Below are positions 10,310-20,298 of a stretch of 64,000 bases of DNA, in pieces. The notes under the pieces are model-generated. The model did no database searches and had not been told where the DNA came from. It saw only the letters and a list, made by a program, of their open reading frames with translations. The translations under genes were made by a program, and so were the position numbers. The stretch covers positions 992,001 to 1,056,000 of the forward strand of contig OZ037898.1 in NCBI GenBank assembly GCA_964035575.1, in the 5' to 3' direction. Numbering within the stretch: position 1 is the first letter of the stretch; every line of letters begins with the position of its first letter. The stretch comes from Rhynchopus sp. YZ270_cl-10 (lineage: Eukaryota > Euglenozoa > Diplonemea > Diplonemida > Diplonemidae).

Positions 10310-12759
10310 ATGGCCGCTGCGAATCGAGGGAAGCCGTTCTTCTCCTCCGCACATTCCGGGCTGTGGACGAACTACCAGAGCACCGGCCTGCCCAATGGCG
10401 TATCCGGAAAGGGACTTGGAGGAAAAATGCGCACCATGCCGAAGGGCCCCACTAGCATGATCGACCAACGCCCAGAATTCGTTCACGTCCCTCATGTGCG
10501 CAACTACACTGGGTTGGTTGGGGCACGCATCACTGCGATGTGGCTGCCAGAGAATGCGAAGAAGAAGAATATGAGGCCGAAACACGAGATTTTCAACACT
10601 TCTGATGCGGACGGTGTTGCCTTGCGCAATGGAAAGCGTCTCACCAACCTTTGCCTCCCTTACGACAAATCAATGTGCGACGACGTCCGCCTCGGCAGAG
10701 AGCTCAACGAAAGCCTCCACGGCCTCGAGCACACCCCACTCCTCCAGCAACAGTGGGACCCAGAGCATGTCACAGCCGCGCCAGAAGGGTTTACGAAGAA
10801 GGACTCTGCCGGGAGAGTCTTGCCGGCTGCGATTCTACCAGATTTTCCGAGGTTTTATGATCGAGAAATGTTTGCGGAGATGGATCAATGGCAGCGCACG
10901 ACCAACGAAAAGAAGATGAACCGCAGCAACGAAACCTTCATATACTACCACTTCTGGGCCCACGACGACGAATGGATATACAAACGCCGCATCGACGTCT
11001 GGGACTACGTCAAATCGACTGCCCAGGAGTACCTCCGCGAGAAGCTCTCCTCCGTCCAACGCCAGCTCTACGGCGCCGAACGCTCCTACCCCGCCAATGA
11101 GTCCGGCGTCCTCCTCCGGCACCACCCTATCAAACGCCTATCCACCGACCGCGGCATCATCAGCTTCCAACTCTTTGTGACCTGCAAACCCGCCGACCCC
11201 TCTGCCGCTCAACTCTCCGGTCACGAACTCCGCTACAAAATCAGCTCCGAAGACGCATGGCGCAGCCTGACCCTCTCCACAGAAGGCACCGCGTTGATCA
11301 CCTTCCGTGTCCCCGAAGCCCTGTTAAGCACAGATCGTATTACGATATCGGTTGGAGACGAAGCGCTTGCGTTTCCATGCAACCCAGACGCACCGGAGCA
11401 TCAGAAGGCGCAATTGGATTTGACCCCACCATCTGACCTAGTCCGTGCCCTGCCAGGGTGGACGAAAGAAGAGGTGGTCGAGCTCTACAGACAGGAGCTG
11501 CAGAGCTTTGAAGAGGAGCTTGTGAACACCCTCGGCAATTTGGATGCCATGATGCAGCCCAGCCCCATCCTCTACGCTGCTCAGAACGAGCTTATGAACT
11601 GCGGGCCCACAGAGCGTTATGCACCTCTCCAGTCACACAAGAACCACGATTGGTGGTTCCACCATCAGTCCTTCTCTTTGTATGTCAAATTTTTGAAGAG
11701 ATTCAATACCTTTGGTGGCATCTCCGGAATGGTGAAATTTCAAACTTTTTTTTTTTTCAACTTTCATTTTTTCTCTCAGGTCGCTGCCCTTCTTTGATGA
11801 GGAGTTTATGCACCGTCTGCAGAACTGGCGGCATGTTGTGAACCAGAAGGTCGGAAACTCTGCGTGGATGGACCAAATGAAGCAGCACTCCCCTCAGCCG
11901 GTCAACGTGCTGATGCAGGTCTTCCGCAAGCACAACCACGTCTGGGACTCGCGTGTGTACAAGGTGGAGCACGACACCCCCGGGGAGTACCAGGAGGAAA
12001 CTTCACAGGAGTGGAGCTTTGTGGAGGACAGGGGCGAGCCGCAGCCGACACCCCCTGCACAGGTGGACCCAAGCTCTCTGCCGCCACCTCTGGAAGGTGT
12101 GGAGGCAGAAGACACGGACCCGCTGGACCTTGCCTACACCGTCTGGTCTCAGGTGCGCACCCCAACCGACGAGCTGCTCTTTGATAACGTCGCACGCACC
12201 CCCGCCGAGGAGTACTGGCAGGACTCCCTCGCTGCACGTGCCAAGCACAACGACCCGCTCACACCCGAACACCAAGACGGGCTAGAGGTTGATGTCAAAC
12301 CTAAATTCCCTGCAGCGCCAGAAGCGGAAAGGTATGAAAGAGGGGTGAGATGGGGAGATTTTTTTTCTTTATGTTATGTGTGCGACAGCAGGTGATTGGT
12401 GTTAATACAAACCGAAAAAAGGAAAGTGGTGTGCCTAAATGTATCACTGGAATCAAGGATGGCACTTTAAGTGTACAGAACGCAGCTTTTTTTTTTGGGG
12501 TGATCGTTGAATACAATGGACTAAAAATGGTGTGGCTGAAAGGGGGTGCTATTTTTGTGCTATTTTCTGCTATTTTGGGGGTCGTCGGCCACACCAAAAA
12601 AGTTAAAAAAAACACCAAAAACAATACAGGAAAAAATACGTGCGCCGTGTCGGTAAGCTCTACAGGAAGTACATGAACCCATACCACCCGAACCCGCAGA
12701 AGTTTGTCACCAAATCATTCAAGTCGAACACAACCATCGACGAACAGTTCTACTACTGA
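10310..12759 (+). CDS. Three-exon protein of unknown function, 683 residues
   Basis: Exons 10310-11679, 11780-12331 and 12630-12759; both introns are GT-AG (100 and 298 nt) and both joins keep frame in phase 2. The start MAAANRGKPFFSSAHSGLW follows a pyrimidine-rich leader. The protein is basic and aromatic-rich with no signal peptide or membrane segment. Notable parts are a charged helical stretch (residues about 190-270, with YYHFWAHDDEWIYKRRIDVW), a middle region resembling a small beta domain, an acidic proline-containing segment (about 530-580), and a tyrosine/lysine-rich tail VGKLYRKYMNPYHPNPQKF. The tail and overall composition suggest a structural RNP or organellar protein, but that is only an impression. 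The second intron carries a 67-bp inverted-repeat element. Confidence 0.82.
12529..12595. mobile_element. Small inverted-repeat element inside an intron (GGTGTGGC ends)
   Basis: GGTGTGGCTGAAAGGGGG at the left and GGCCACACC at the right, enclosing three spaced TGCTATTTT-like units. It shares ends and layout with 55352-55431. It lies in the 298-nt second intron of the upstream gene and explains part of that intron's length. Confidence 0.5.
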
Positions 12760-13074
12760 TCCCATTATTGGGCTATTTGGGAGGGAGGGTTGACTTTTAT
12801 TTTTTTTGGGGGGGAGGGACCACAAACGGGAAAGGGGATGGGGGTGTAATCGAAAACGAATCGAACAAAGTATTGAACGCTCTCCCCCTATCTTTTCTCT
12901 TTGGTGAGGTACAGCACGTTACATCTTCTGTTGTGTGCTTTCATCCGGATGTCTGGCATCGTATGTGGGTCAGTCGGAGGAGGTGCCATCAACGATACTC
13001 TCTCTTTGTATTTTGCTCCCACATTATTACCAACAAACAGGAAAGGGTGTCCCCCTTTGTCTTTTTGGGAGAAG
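12760..13074. other. Intergenic stretch with a repeat G copy
   Basis: T- and G-rich. Bases 12935-13000 match 44046-44095 in TTTCATCCGGATG, CTGGCATCGT and GGGTCAG (repeat G). A pyrimidine/CA-rich stretch ending CAACAAACAG at 13040 lies 35 nt before the next ATG. Confidence 0.55.
12935..13000 (+). repeat. Repeat G, copy 1
   Basis: GCTTTCATCCGGATGTCTGG, followed by CATCGT and GGGTCAGTCGG; the second copy is at 44046-44095. Confidence 0.5.
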
Positions 13075-15036
13075 ATGACTGATGAGTTCAGTTTAGATGA
13101 TTTGCAGGATTTCTTTGACACATTAGGCCAGGGGGCGCAACCGCAGCAGCCTACAGCAGCAGCACCTGCGTCCACACCAGCCCCGACACCGGTTGCAACG
13201 GAGGCAGAGGCAGCCGCACCAACACCGCCACCACCTGCAAGCAGCGCCACAGAAGTGGGTGCAGTGCAGCCAGCTCCTCCTCCGTCCTCGGCGTCGGCAT
13301 TCCTCTCCGAAGCCGTGCCCTCTGTAGACCCGCCATCTGAGGCGGCGCAGGACACCAGTCTGCAGGAGTCGCTGAACCGGGCAGGGCTCACGGATGTTGT
13401 GGCGAAGCAGCCGCTGCCCGTGCCCCCTGTGGTGGTGGCGGATGTGGAAGCTCCCGCAGCTGCGTGGGAGGCGCCGGTCGTGGCAGGCCCGCAGGTGGGC
13501 CACCAGGAGGTGGAGGCAGTGCCCGTGGCGGAGGCGGCAGTGGTGGTGTCTGTGGTCGCGCAGCCACCCCCGCAGCAGCTGACGGCAAAGGAGCAGGTGG
13601 CGCAGCTCATTGCGCAGCAGCAGGCACAGAGGAGGCAGGAGACGCCACCGCCGGAGGAACAGGTCGCGCAGCAGGTGCAAGTTCCCCAGCAGGTTGTGCA
13701 GCAGGTGCAGACTCCTCAGGTTCCTCAACAAGTTGTGGAGCAAGTGCCGGTGGTTCGGCCACAAGGTCAGGTTCCTCAGCAAAGTGTGCAGCAAGTGCCG
13801 GTGGTTAGGCCACAAGGTCCTCAGGTTCCTCAACAAGTTCTGGAGCAGGTGCCGGTGGTTCGGCCACAAGGTCCTCAGGTTCCTCAGCAAAGTGTGCAGC
13901 AAGTACCGGTGGTTCGGCCGCAGGTTTCTCAGGCCCCGGTGCATGCTGAGCAGTCGCAGCCTGGCAACGAGACGGACCAACTCCAGCAGCTCGTCCGCCA
14001 GCAGCAGCTCCAGATCACCGGCCTGCAAAGAGAGGTGCAGGACCTCAAGGCGCAGGGGGGACAGCCAACGGAGCTGGCAGACATCCGCCGCGAGATGCGC
14101 GACAACCAGGACAAGGTCGAGGCCATGGTGACACGCGTCCAGGAGCTCCTCGGACACGTCCTCATGAACCAGCAACACGAGAACCTGCAGCGCCAGGTGC
14201 ACCAGCAGCAGCAGATGCAGCTCCTCCAGCTGGCACCACCGAACACAACCTACTTCCCCGTCCCCGACCCTGAGCCCCCTGCAGCACAGCCCGCACCCAC
14301 CTCCATACTGACCCCTGTCACCCCACCACCGCAGCAGACCGCCTCTGTCAAGACCATGGTCGCAAACCTGCCCATCGGCGCCAAGGCACAGACCACCACC
14401 ACCACCGCCACCACAGCAGCAGCAGCACCTGTCGCATCTCCAGCACCCACTCCTGCGGCAGCCGTGTCGCCACCCAGCACAACAGCGGCGGAGAAGAAGA
14501 AGGCGGTTGCGTTCAACCTTGACCGGAATGAGTACAAGGCGTACTACGAAACCGTTCGTGCCGAAGAGTCTGGCGCAGTCTTGACACAGGAGGAGCAGGA
14601 TCGGTTGATGGCGGAGCGCTTGCAGCAGAAGTTCTCTGATGAGGCTCAGGGGGTGGAAGAAGGGCGTGGGGCACGCCACGCGCGGCGGAGCAAACAACGC
14701 GGGCCGACCAAACCTGAGACCGCTGCACGCATCGAGCGCGCCAACGGTGGACAAAGCCAGAGCAGCTGGTCGCTCACACAGGGCGCACCACCCCACATGA
14801 GTGATGAAGACTACGCACGGGCCCTGCAAGCTGAAGCAGACGCAAGCGGTGTCGGCATCAGTGGCATTGCCTCCATACAAGACGATCCGTCAACCTCCCA
14901 ACACCAACACCTTCTACCCCAAGACACCGCAGAGCTGGATGACAGCCAACAATCTACAAAAGCAGAATCCCGAGCGAGAGGTGGCATGACCACTATGATG
15001 AAAAACCTCTTCGGTGTCCCTGGCGGGGGAAACTGA
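13075..15036 (+). CDS. Q/P/A-rich coiled-coil protein with UIM-like motifs, 653 residues
   Basis: The ATG at 13075 (MTDEFSLDDLQDFFDTLG) is preferred over upstream in-frame codons because the frame before it is repeat G sequence. Single exon. Residues about 20-200 are A/P/V rich. Residues about 200-285 contain an imperfect tandem repeat of an 18-residue unit (VPQQSVQQVPVVRPQGPQ). Residues about 295-390 form a Q/E/R-rich coiled coil. After another A/P/T tract comes a conserved-looking segment, VAFNLDRNEYKAYYETVRAE. Two ubiquitin-interacting-like motifs follow: EEQDRLMAERLQQKF and SDEDYARALQAEADAS. A glycine-ending tail, MKNLFGVPGGGN, closes it. This suggests a ubiquitin-binding adaptor, unproven. 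Not otherwise recognised. Confidence 0.85.
   Translation: MTDEFSLDDLQDFFDTLGQGAQPQQPTAAAPASTPAPTPVATEAEAAAPTPPPPASSATEVGAVQPAPPPSSASAFLSEAVPSVDPPSEAAQDTSLQESLNRAGLTDVVAKQPLPVPPVVVADVEAPAAAWEAPVVAGPQVGHQEVEAVPVAEAAVVVSVVAQPPPQQLTAKEQVAQLIAQQQAQRRQETPPPEEQVAQQVQVPQQVVQQVQTPQVPQQVVEQVPVVRPQGQVPQQSVQQVPVVRPQGPQVPQQVLEQVPVVRPQGPQVPQQSVQQVPVVRPQVSQAPVHAEQSQPGNETDQLQQLVRQQQLQITGLQREVQDLKAQGGQPTELADIRREMRDNQDKVEAMVTRVQELLGHVLMNQQHENLQRQVHQQQQMQLLQLAPPNTTYFPVPDPEPPAAQPAPTSILTPVTPPPQQTASVKTMVANLPIGAKAQTTTTTATTAAAAPVASPAPTPAAAVSPPSTTAAEKKKAVAFNLDRNEYKAYYETVRAEESGAVLTQEEQDRLMAERLQQKFSDEAQGVEEGRGARHARRSKQRGPTKPETAARIERANGGQSQSSWSLTQGAPPHMSDEDYARALQAEADASGVGISGIASIQDDPSTSQHQHLLPQDTAELDDSQQSTKAESRARGGMTTMMKNLFGVPGGGN
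13679..13930 (+). repeat. Tandem repeat inside the Q/P-rich gene
   Basis: Four or so imperfect copies of a 54-63 bp unit encoding VPQQ-x4-VPVVRPQG, in frame. Confidence 0.85.
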
Positions 15037-15295
15037 GGGCTTTTTAAAAGGAACTATTGAGGGATGTGGGTTATAGGGGAGGGGAAAAGGGGGGAAATAT
15101 ACCTTTAATAAGGCCCTAACTCAAACATAAAAATAAAATGCGGGGGGGGGAAAAGAATGGAATTCGTTTAGTTATTTGGTCAGTTTTTTTTTGTTGTTGT
15201 TGATGGTGGTGTTGTTTTCTTTCTCCACCCCCAGCAGTCTTCCCCCTGGGAGTTTGAGGGGAAAAAGCCTAGAGTGACCCGGCTGTTTTTTTATT

Positions 15296-15328
15296 CAGTG
15301 TACCTTGGTCATGTACCAAGGTACACTG
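15296..15328. repeat. Perfect palindrome leading into repeat C
   Basis: CAGTGTACCTTGGT and ACCAAGGTACACTG, 14-bp arms with a 5-nt loop; the right arm is also the start of repeat C. Confidence 0.8.
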
Positions 15329-15353
15329 TCATGAGAGGGCTTTTGTATTTCAA
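15318..15353 (+). repeat. Repeat C copy (loop variant ATGAGAG)
   Basis: GGTACACTGTCATGAGAGGG then TTTTGTATTTCAAG and a T run. Confidence 0.65.
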
Positions 15354-15407
15354 GTCATTTTTTTTTAAAGGTGTGCCCGCAGAGGCAGATTCAAGTTTTG
15401 TTTTTTT

Positions 15408-15652
15408 TTGAAAACTTGGTTTGTATTAGTGTAGCCACCCTAGACATAGTGTGCAGACGAACAAAATGTTCGTCGTCGGGGAAAAAAAATGGTTCGTCGA
15501 TGTTCGTCGTTGTTCGTCGTGGGTTGCCCTTGTGGCAGGGACCTGTTCGTCGATGTTCGTCGACGAACATCGACGAACAAAACCGACGAACATTTTGTTC
15601 GTCGACGAACCAAAAATGTTCGTCTGCACACTATGCCTAGAGTGTGCACCAC
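15408..15652 (-). repeat. Repeat A interrupted by a MITE
   Basis: The two halves of a minus-strand repeat A flank the element at 15445-15635: GAAAACTTGGTTTGTATTAG with GCCACCCTAGA on the left, and CCTAGAGTGTGCACCAC on the right. Confidence 0.8.
15445..15635. mobile_element. 191-bp MITE with 19-bp inverted ends and 6-bp target duplication
   Basis: Both ends read CATAGTGTGCAGACGAACA inward, a perfect 19-bp match. The flanking hexamer CCTAGA is present on both sides (15439-15444 and 15636-15641) but only once in uninterrupted repeat A copies, so it is the target-site duplication. The interior is a dense run of GTTCGTCG/CGACGAAC units in both orientations. Superfamily not assigned. Confidence 0.85.
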
Positions 15653-15856
15653 TAACGCTAGTTTTTTATTTGCTGCTGCTCGCAGCTAGAACTAACCCAA
15701 TAAAAACTGCAGTGTTGTCGGGGAAGAAAGGAGAATGAAAATTTTATGTTGTTTTGATTGTGCGCACAAAGACCCCTTATCTTTGGTATTCCATACCCCC
15801 CGATTGCAAATAAACGTAGTGAACACTGTCTTGAATGGCGGTCTCACTAAAAAAAA

Positions 15857-15918
15857 GTGGAGATTGCACAACAGTGGCAACACAACCGGGGCAACTACAC
15901 TACTCCAACAATTTATCA
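15857..15918 (+). repeat. Repeat B, copy 1
   Basis: GTGGAGATTGCACAACAGTG, then GGCAACAC, CTACACTACTCCAACAA and TTTATC, followed by A's. Confidence 0.75.
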
Positions 15919-16213
15919 GAAAAACCTACTATTTGGTACTCCAGAAATCCAAAAAAAAAAACGAAGTTTTTTTTGGATTTCTGCCCACGGGACAACTACG
16001 CAAGAAGTACGCAATATGGGGTCGTCGGGAGACACCTACTGCTGGGTCTTTTTTTTCATTGACCGCAGCAAAAAAAATATCACTCTGCACACAGGAAAAA
16101 GAAAGCGAAACAGCGCTCCCCTTCCCATAGCAACGGTGAGTGACTCCACGGCGTCTTCTGTGTACTTGAGAAATACGATTCGTTCTTCATGCCATTATTA
16201 GCCTTTTTTCTTT

Positions 16214-16266
16214 AGGTGAACCTAAGCAACGAGAGAGCGTAGGTTCATCTTATAAACTTTTCTTTC
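16214..16266 (+). repeat. Repeat D copy with perfect stem
   Basis: TGAACCTA and TAGGTTCA pair perfectly around a segment containing AACGAGAG; then CTTATAAACTTTTCTTTC. Confidence 0.65.
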
Positions 16267-16488
16267 TTTTTATTCCTAAGCTTGCTTCAAGGGAGAAATA
16301 GTAGTACCGATACGGTCGCCAAATCATCCCTCAAACAGGAGGATTTTGTGCAAATCAACGAAAACAACTTTAACCGATCATACTATCTTTTTTTGTACAT
16401 TTTTGAGGTTATTTTTTAAAAAAATGACTCCCATTTTTACAACGAGTCACGGATTTACTTTTTGAGGCCCTCCCCCAACTCGTTTTTT

Positions 16489-16522
16489 GGTACACACGAG
16501 AGGACGATTTTGTATTTCAAGT
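16489..16522 (+). repeat. Repeat C, shortened copy
   Basis: GGTACACACGAGAGG, then TTTTGTATTTCAAG; part of the 5' stem is missing. Confidence 0.5.
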
Positions 16523-16696
16523 CACCCCTTTTTTTTTGAGTTAGGTAACCAATTGGGTTCTTCTAACCAACGATTCATTTAGTGTTCAGTAGTTATACAT
16601 TTTTTTTGGAGGAGTTTTCCCTTTTTTTATTCCCCATTTTATCGGCGGTTTTGTTTCCTGTCAATGTGATTCACGACACCGTCACTCATGCGGTGT

Positions 16697-16767
16697 GCTG
16701 TGTGTGTCTGATAAACTAATAGGGGTATGTCTTTGCGCAGAATATGGCCCCCAATTTGTGTATGTGT
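16697..16767. repeat. Repeat F, copy 2
   Basis: Matches 4018-4105 in GTGTGTCTGATAAACTAAT, TTTGCGCA and AATATGGCCCC. Confidence 0.5.
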
Positions 16768-16885
16768 TCGATAACAGATGTAGAGTGGGTAACGCCTGAA
16801 CGGAGTATAGCCCACTTTGTGCATGTGTTCGTGCTGTCTTCACGTACCTTTGCGGGCCTCGCACAGACTCCTTTTCTTTTTCATT

Positions 16886-16936
16886 AAAGGTGACTAAGCA
16901 CGAAAGGATTAGATTCATCTATTACCCTTTCTTCTC
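16886..16936 (+). repeat. Repeat D, diverged copy
   Basis: AGGTGACTAAGCACGAAAGG then ATTAGATTCATCTATTACCC; the 3' part has drifted. Confidence 0.55.
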
Positions 16937-17016
16937 TTATGGTCCCCTTTCACATTTTTGCAACAAGGAATTTTAAAAAAAAAAAGATGGGTTGTTGTTG
17001 TTTTTTATACACTTCC

Positions 17017-17049
17017 CTAATGCTTTCAAATTTTATTTGAAAGCATTAG
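17017..17049. repeat. Perfect 14-bp hairpin
   Basis: CTAATGCTTTCAAA and TTTGAAAGCATTAG around a 5-nt loop, in AT-rich DNA just left of the foldback element. Confidence 0.7.
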
Positions 17050-17493
17050 CCACGGGCAAGTGGTATGTGCGCACATTCTCGCATCAACGTTGCGTTTTGT
17101 TTTTTTTTTTCTTCTAATACTTTCAGGGGTTAAGTTAGCTTTTTTTTTTTCTCGCTGAGTCGGGTTTTCTGGGTTTTTTTCGATTTTTCTGGATTTTGCG
17201 AAAAATAACCAATCCCCTCCGCGAGCGCAGCGAGCGGGAAAATTTTAAGGTGCACCTCCGCGAGCGTAGCGAGCGAAAAAAAAATTCCGCGATTTTTGGG
17301 CAAAGTTCAAAAATCCCACCAAAAAATGGGGGGCTGGGGATTTTTGGATTTGTCCTAACAATTTTGGAGCATAAATTTGAAGAACAGGACTGGTGTACCC
17401 CTCACCGACCTCAGTTCCCACGTCCTGCTTCACCCGCACTCTCGCAACACTAGTACTGAACCCGAAGTTCGCCAGAGATCCCTGTTGCCTCTT

Positions 17494-17630
17494 CATATGG
17501 GAGCGTCCGCGAAAGACCCCCCCCTAAAGCTAACATCCATGCTTATTGGTATTTCACTAATTAAATTTTTGGTATTTTATAAGATCTTTTTTTTTGAATG
17601 AACTCAGAGTTAAGTTTCTGAGTTCATTAA
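17494..17630. repeat. Left arm of the outer internal inverted repeat
   Basis: Pairs with 18358-18494; runs from CATATGGGAGCGTCCGCG to a self-complementary GAACTCAGAG...TCTGAGTTC box. Confidence 0.85.
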
Positions 17631-18158
17631 AAAAAAACACGGGTCAGGAAAGATCTTTTGTCTTTTTTTGTCTTTTTTCGAGAATCTCGGGAGAAAAAAA
17701 AAAAAAATCAAGATTTTCAGGATTTTTGTCATTTTTTTTCAGGATCTCTCGAGATCTTTGAGATCTTTGAAAAATCCTGAAAAAAAAAGGAAAAAAAAGG
17801 AAAAAAAGAGAAAAAAAGATGAAAAAGATCTTGAAAATCTTTTTTTTCTCAAAAAAAAGATAAAAAAGATTTTTGGGATTTTGAAAAATCTTTTTGGGGG
17901 AAAAAAAAAAAAAGATTTTGAAAATCTTTTTTTTTTTTTTCAAAGATTTCTCAAGATCTCGAGATTTTTCATGAAATTTCATGGATTTTTCCAGGATTTT
18001 TCAGGATTTTTTCAGGATTTTCCCAGGATTTTCAAATCTTTTCTCTTTTTTTTTTTCTCCCAAAAATCTTTTTTTTTTTTTTTTTTTCGGGAGAAGAGGA
18101 TTTTTTTTCTCGAAAAAAAAAAAAAAAAAAAAGATCTTTCCCGACCCGTGAAAAAAAA

Positions 18159-18350
18159 TCGGTGAAAAATTCCGAGTAGGTATTAAGTTAGATGGGAGAA
18201 GCTATGTCAACAGCTATGTGTCCCCTTATTTTACCTGTAAATACCAAGGATTTAGGTCCTTAGTAAAATACAGGTAAAATAAGGGGACACATAGCTGTTG
18301 ACATAGCTTCTCCCATCTAACTTAATACCTACTCGGAATTTTTCACCGAT
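18159..18350. repeat. Perfect 81-bp inverted repeat around a 30-nt loop
   Basis: Left arm 18159-18239 and right arm 18270-18350 appear to match without mismatch; the loop contains AAGGATTTAGGTCCTT. Near identity of the arms means they are young or kept alike by conversion. Confidence 0.88.
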
Positions 18351-18734
18351 TTTTTTTTTTAATGAACTCAGAAACTTAACTCTGAGTTCATTCAAAAAAA
18401 AGATCTTATAAAATACCAAAATTTTAATTAGTGAAATACCAATAAGCATGGATGTTAGCTTTAGGGGGGGGTCTTTCGCGGACGCTGCCATATGAATAAT
18501 TCCCAGTTCTGACCGGGGGTTTGTTTGGGTCGGGAGGATATTTTTTTTCTTAGAGGGTGGGGTGGGGGCTCCGCCCCCACCCCTACCCCACCTTCCCAGC
18601 CTACACCACCCAAAAATTTGGATTTTTTTTTTCGGATTCCATTTTTTTTTTTTTTTTTTTTGAAAAACCCGAAAACCCGAAAACCGGGTTTTGAAAACCC
18701 AGAAACCCGCCCTAACTTAACCCCTGAATACTTT

Positions 18735-20298
18735 CGAAGCGCAGTGAGGCTTCGCTTCACTCTATTGTGAAAACTATTTGTGTGTTCATTTTCTTTTTTT
18801 TGAAATGGTAGGGAACCTCAGTGCACCGGGGGAGATATTTAGCCTTAGCAGAGGGATGCCTGCCAATTAGCTCAGCATTCCCAAACTGAGCGACTCTTGC
18901 ATGGGGGGGAGAGGGGAGGGGGAGGGGGAGGGGGTTAACTCTTTTACAAATAGGTACTCATTTTAAAATTTTTCCTTTTTGAGAAATGTGCACGAAGGGG
19001 CACGTTCATTCTTTCACAAAAAAAAACCATCCCTCTTTTATGTACTACGTCACAACAAAAAAAAAAGTGAGCTTTTTGCTCATCTAACTATAACATTTTC
19101 TTTCAGTTTCCCCGCTAGGTGTTTGACAGCGTTCAGTTCATGCTTACTATTTCAATTGGTTTGGGGGGGGGTTCCTTTCTTTGTGCGCCTTGTGTAGTGT
19201 TCCGTACGGCCATGGGCTTTGAGCATACAGGTCTCCGTAATGTACTGACCGTAAAAAAATATTTTGACCTTTTCGGGGTTTTTAAGGGGAGTTTGACCTT
19301 TTTTACGTCGGGAGATATTACGGATACGGTAGTTGAAGTCGGGCTGTTCAAAATAAAGAAGACTTCCTTAGACTTGGTGTTATCGCCGGCGCTGGCAATC
19401 CTGTCCGCGTGCGCTTCCGTACAGCCATGTGCCCTTAAGTGCGTTTTTTTTGTTTTGTTTTTGTTTTTTTTTTTGTACTTCACGACTATCTTTTTTCATT
19501 ATTTTGTGCGCCTGTTACTTCAGTTTTTTTTTTGTTACTGGTAAGCATGCCTGATACAATTTCACCCTCCGGTGGAAAAACTACAATCCACTGGAAAAAG
19601 CCCCATCTGTATAAAAAAATAAACGCAAAAAAAAGCACGACTTTCAGGGAAATAGTATTCCAACAATCTTAACAAAAAAAAAAGCAAAAAAAACCATCCA
19701 ACAGCGAAAAGAGTATCCTTTTCTCATACGCTGTTCTAAAAAATAAAATTCCCAAAAATAAAATTCAAGGAAAAAAAAAGAAACTATAGGTCTGCCACAA
19801 ATCTGCCCTCCTCTCTCTCTCTCCCCTCCCTCCCCCCCCTCTGTGTGCCTCTCTCTGTGTGGGAACGAAACTAACTGACACTCCTCATCCACCTCAATAT
19901 TTTTTCTCTCTCTCCTTTAAAGTCACCAGTGAAGTAGCTTTGCCACGTCTAGGGGGCTCTAGGGGATCTATCAGAACCTTGAAAGAGCTTTTGCAACCGA
20001 CAACAACAACCACCCAGATACACTGATTCTTCCCTACACCATGGACTCGTAAGGACATTACGTGACGAGCGACGAGGGGGGAAACATGGGGAAGTTTCGC
20101 GCGCCATGACGTCGTCACGACGTGGGCACCCCCTCGTAATTACGACGTCATGACGCGCACCATGGACGCGTAATGTCCTTACGAGTCCACGGTGTAGATC
20201 TCCCCCTCTCTCTCCCTCTCCCTTTATCCTCACTATTGCACAACAGAGGGGTGTTCTGGGATTACTTTACAAAAAAAAAAAAGCAATTTTATAACAAC
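18735..20298. other. Gene-free stretch
   Basis: A moderately complex tract (19110-19440) is open in both directions but resembles no family I know. The two boxes CCGTACGGCCATGGGC and CCGTACAGCCATGTGCCC, about 220 bp apart, are direct near-repeats. The rest is A/T runs, pyrimidine tracts and the inverted-repeat element at 20034-20197. Confidence 0.55.
20034..20197. mobile_element. 164-bp inverted-repeat element upstream of the ubiquitin-like gene
   Basis: Ends CTACACCATGGACTCGTAAG and CTTACGAGTCCACGGTGTAG are inverted copies extending over about 30 bp (also GGACATTACG/CGTAATGTCC). The interior is rich in TGACGTC and CGACGTCATGACG. It ends 101 nt before the next start codon. No clear target duplication. 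Confidence 0.65.

Larger units (their letters stand above)
15037..17115. other. Gene-free repeat cluster
   Basis: Contains the palindrome 15296-15328, repeat C copies (15318, 16489), the nested insertion 15408-15652, repeat B (15857), repeat D copies (16214, 16886), repeat F (16697) and a hairpin at 17017-17049. No coding region is supported. Confidence 0.7.
17124..18726. mobile_element. Non-autonomous hAT-type foldback element, 1603 bp, with nested palindromes
   Basis: Ends CAGGGGTTAAGTTAG (17124) and CTAACTTAACCCCTG (ending 18726) are inverted copies, extended inward by GGTTTTCTGGGTTTT/AAAACCCAGAAACCC. The 8-mer AATACTTT flanks both sides (17116-17123 and 18727-18734). Inside are a pair of ~137-bp inverted arms (17494-17630 and 18358-18494), a second pair of 81-bp perfect arms (18159-18239 and 18270-18350), and a central low-complexity zone built of GATCTTT and AAAAATC. 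No transposase. The TTAAGTTAG motif in its ends recurs in the subterminal DNA of the autonomous hAT at 4253-7624. Confidence 0.9.

Noticed and set aside
13123-14880. Long minus-strand open frame opposite the Q/P-rich gene
   Set aside because: Shadow of a repetitive GC-rich coding strand: leucine/histidine/arginine-rich, no domain.
15460-15630. Dense GTTCGTCG repeats as a CRISPR or satellite
   Set aside because: Better explained as the interior of a MITE with 19-bp ends and a 6-bp duplication.
17644-18165. K/F-rich open frames inside the foldback element
   Set aside because: Produced by A and T homopolymers; no complexity.
18850-18905. TTAGCTCAG box as a tRNA gene
   Set aside because: No cloverleaf: no acceptor stem and no B box at proper spacing.
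19119-19544. Open frame of 141 residues
   Set aside because: Ends in T-run-encoded phenylalanines, no domain, and the opposite strand is equally open.
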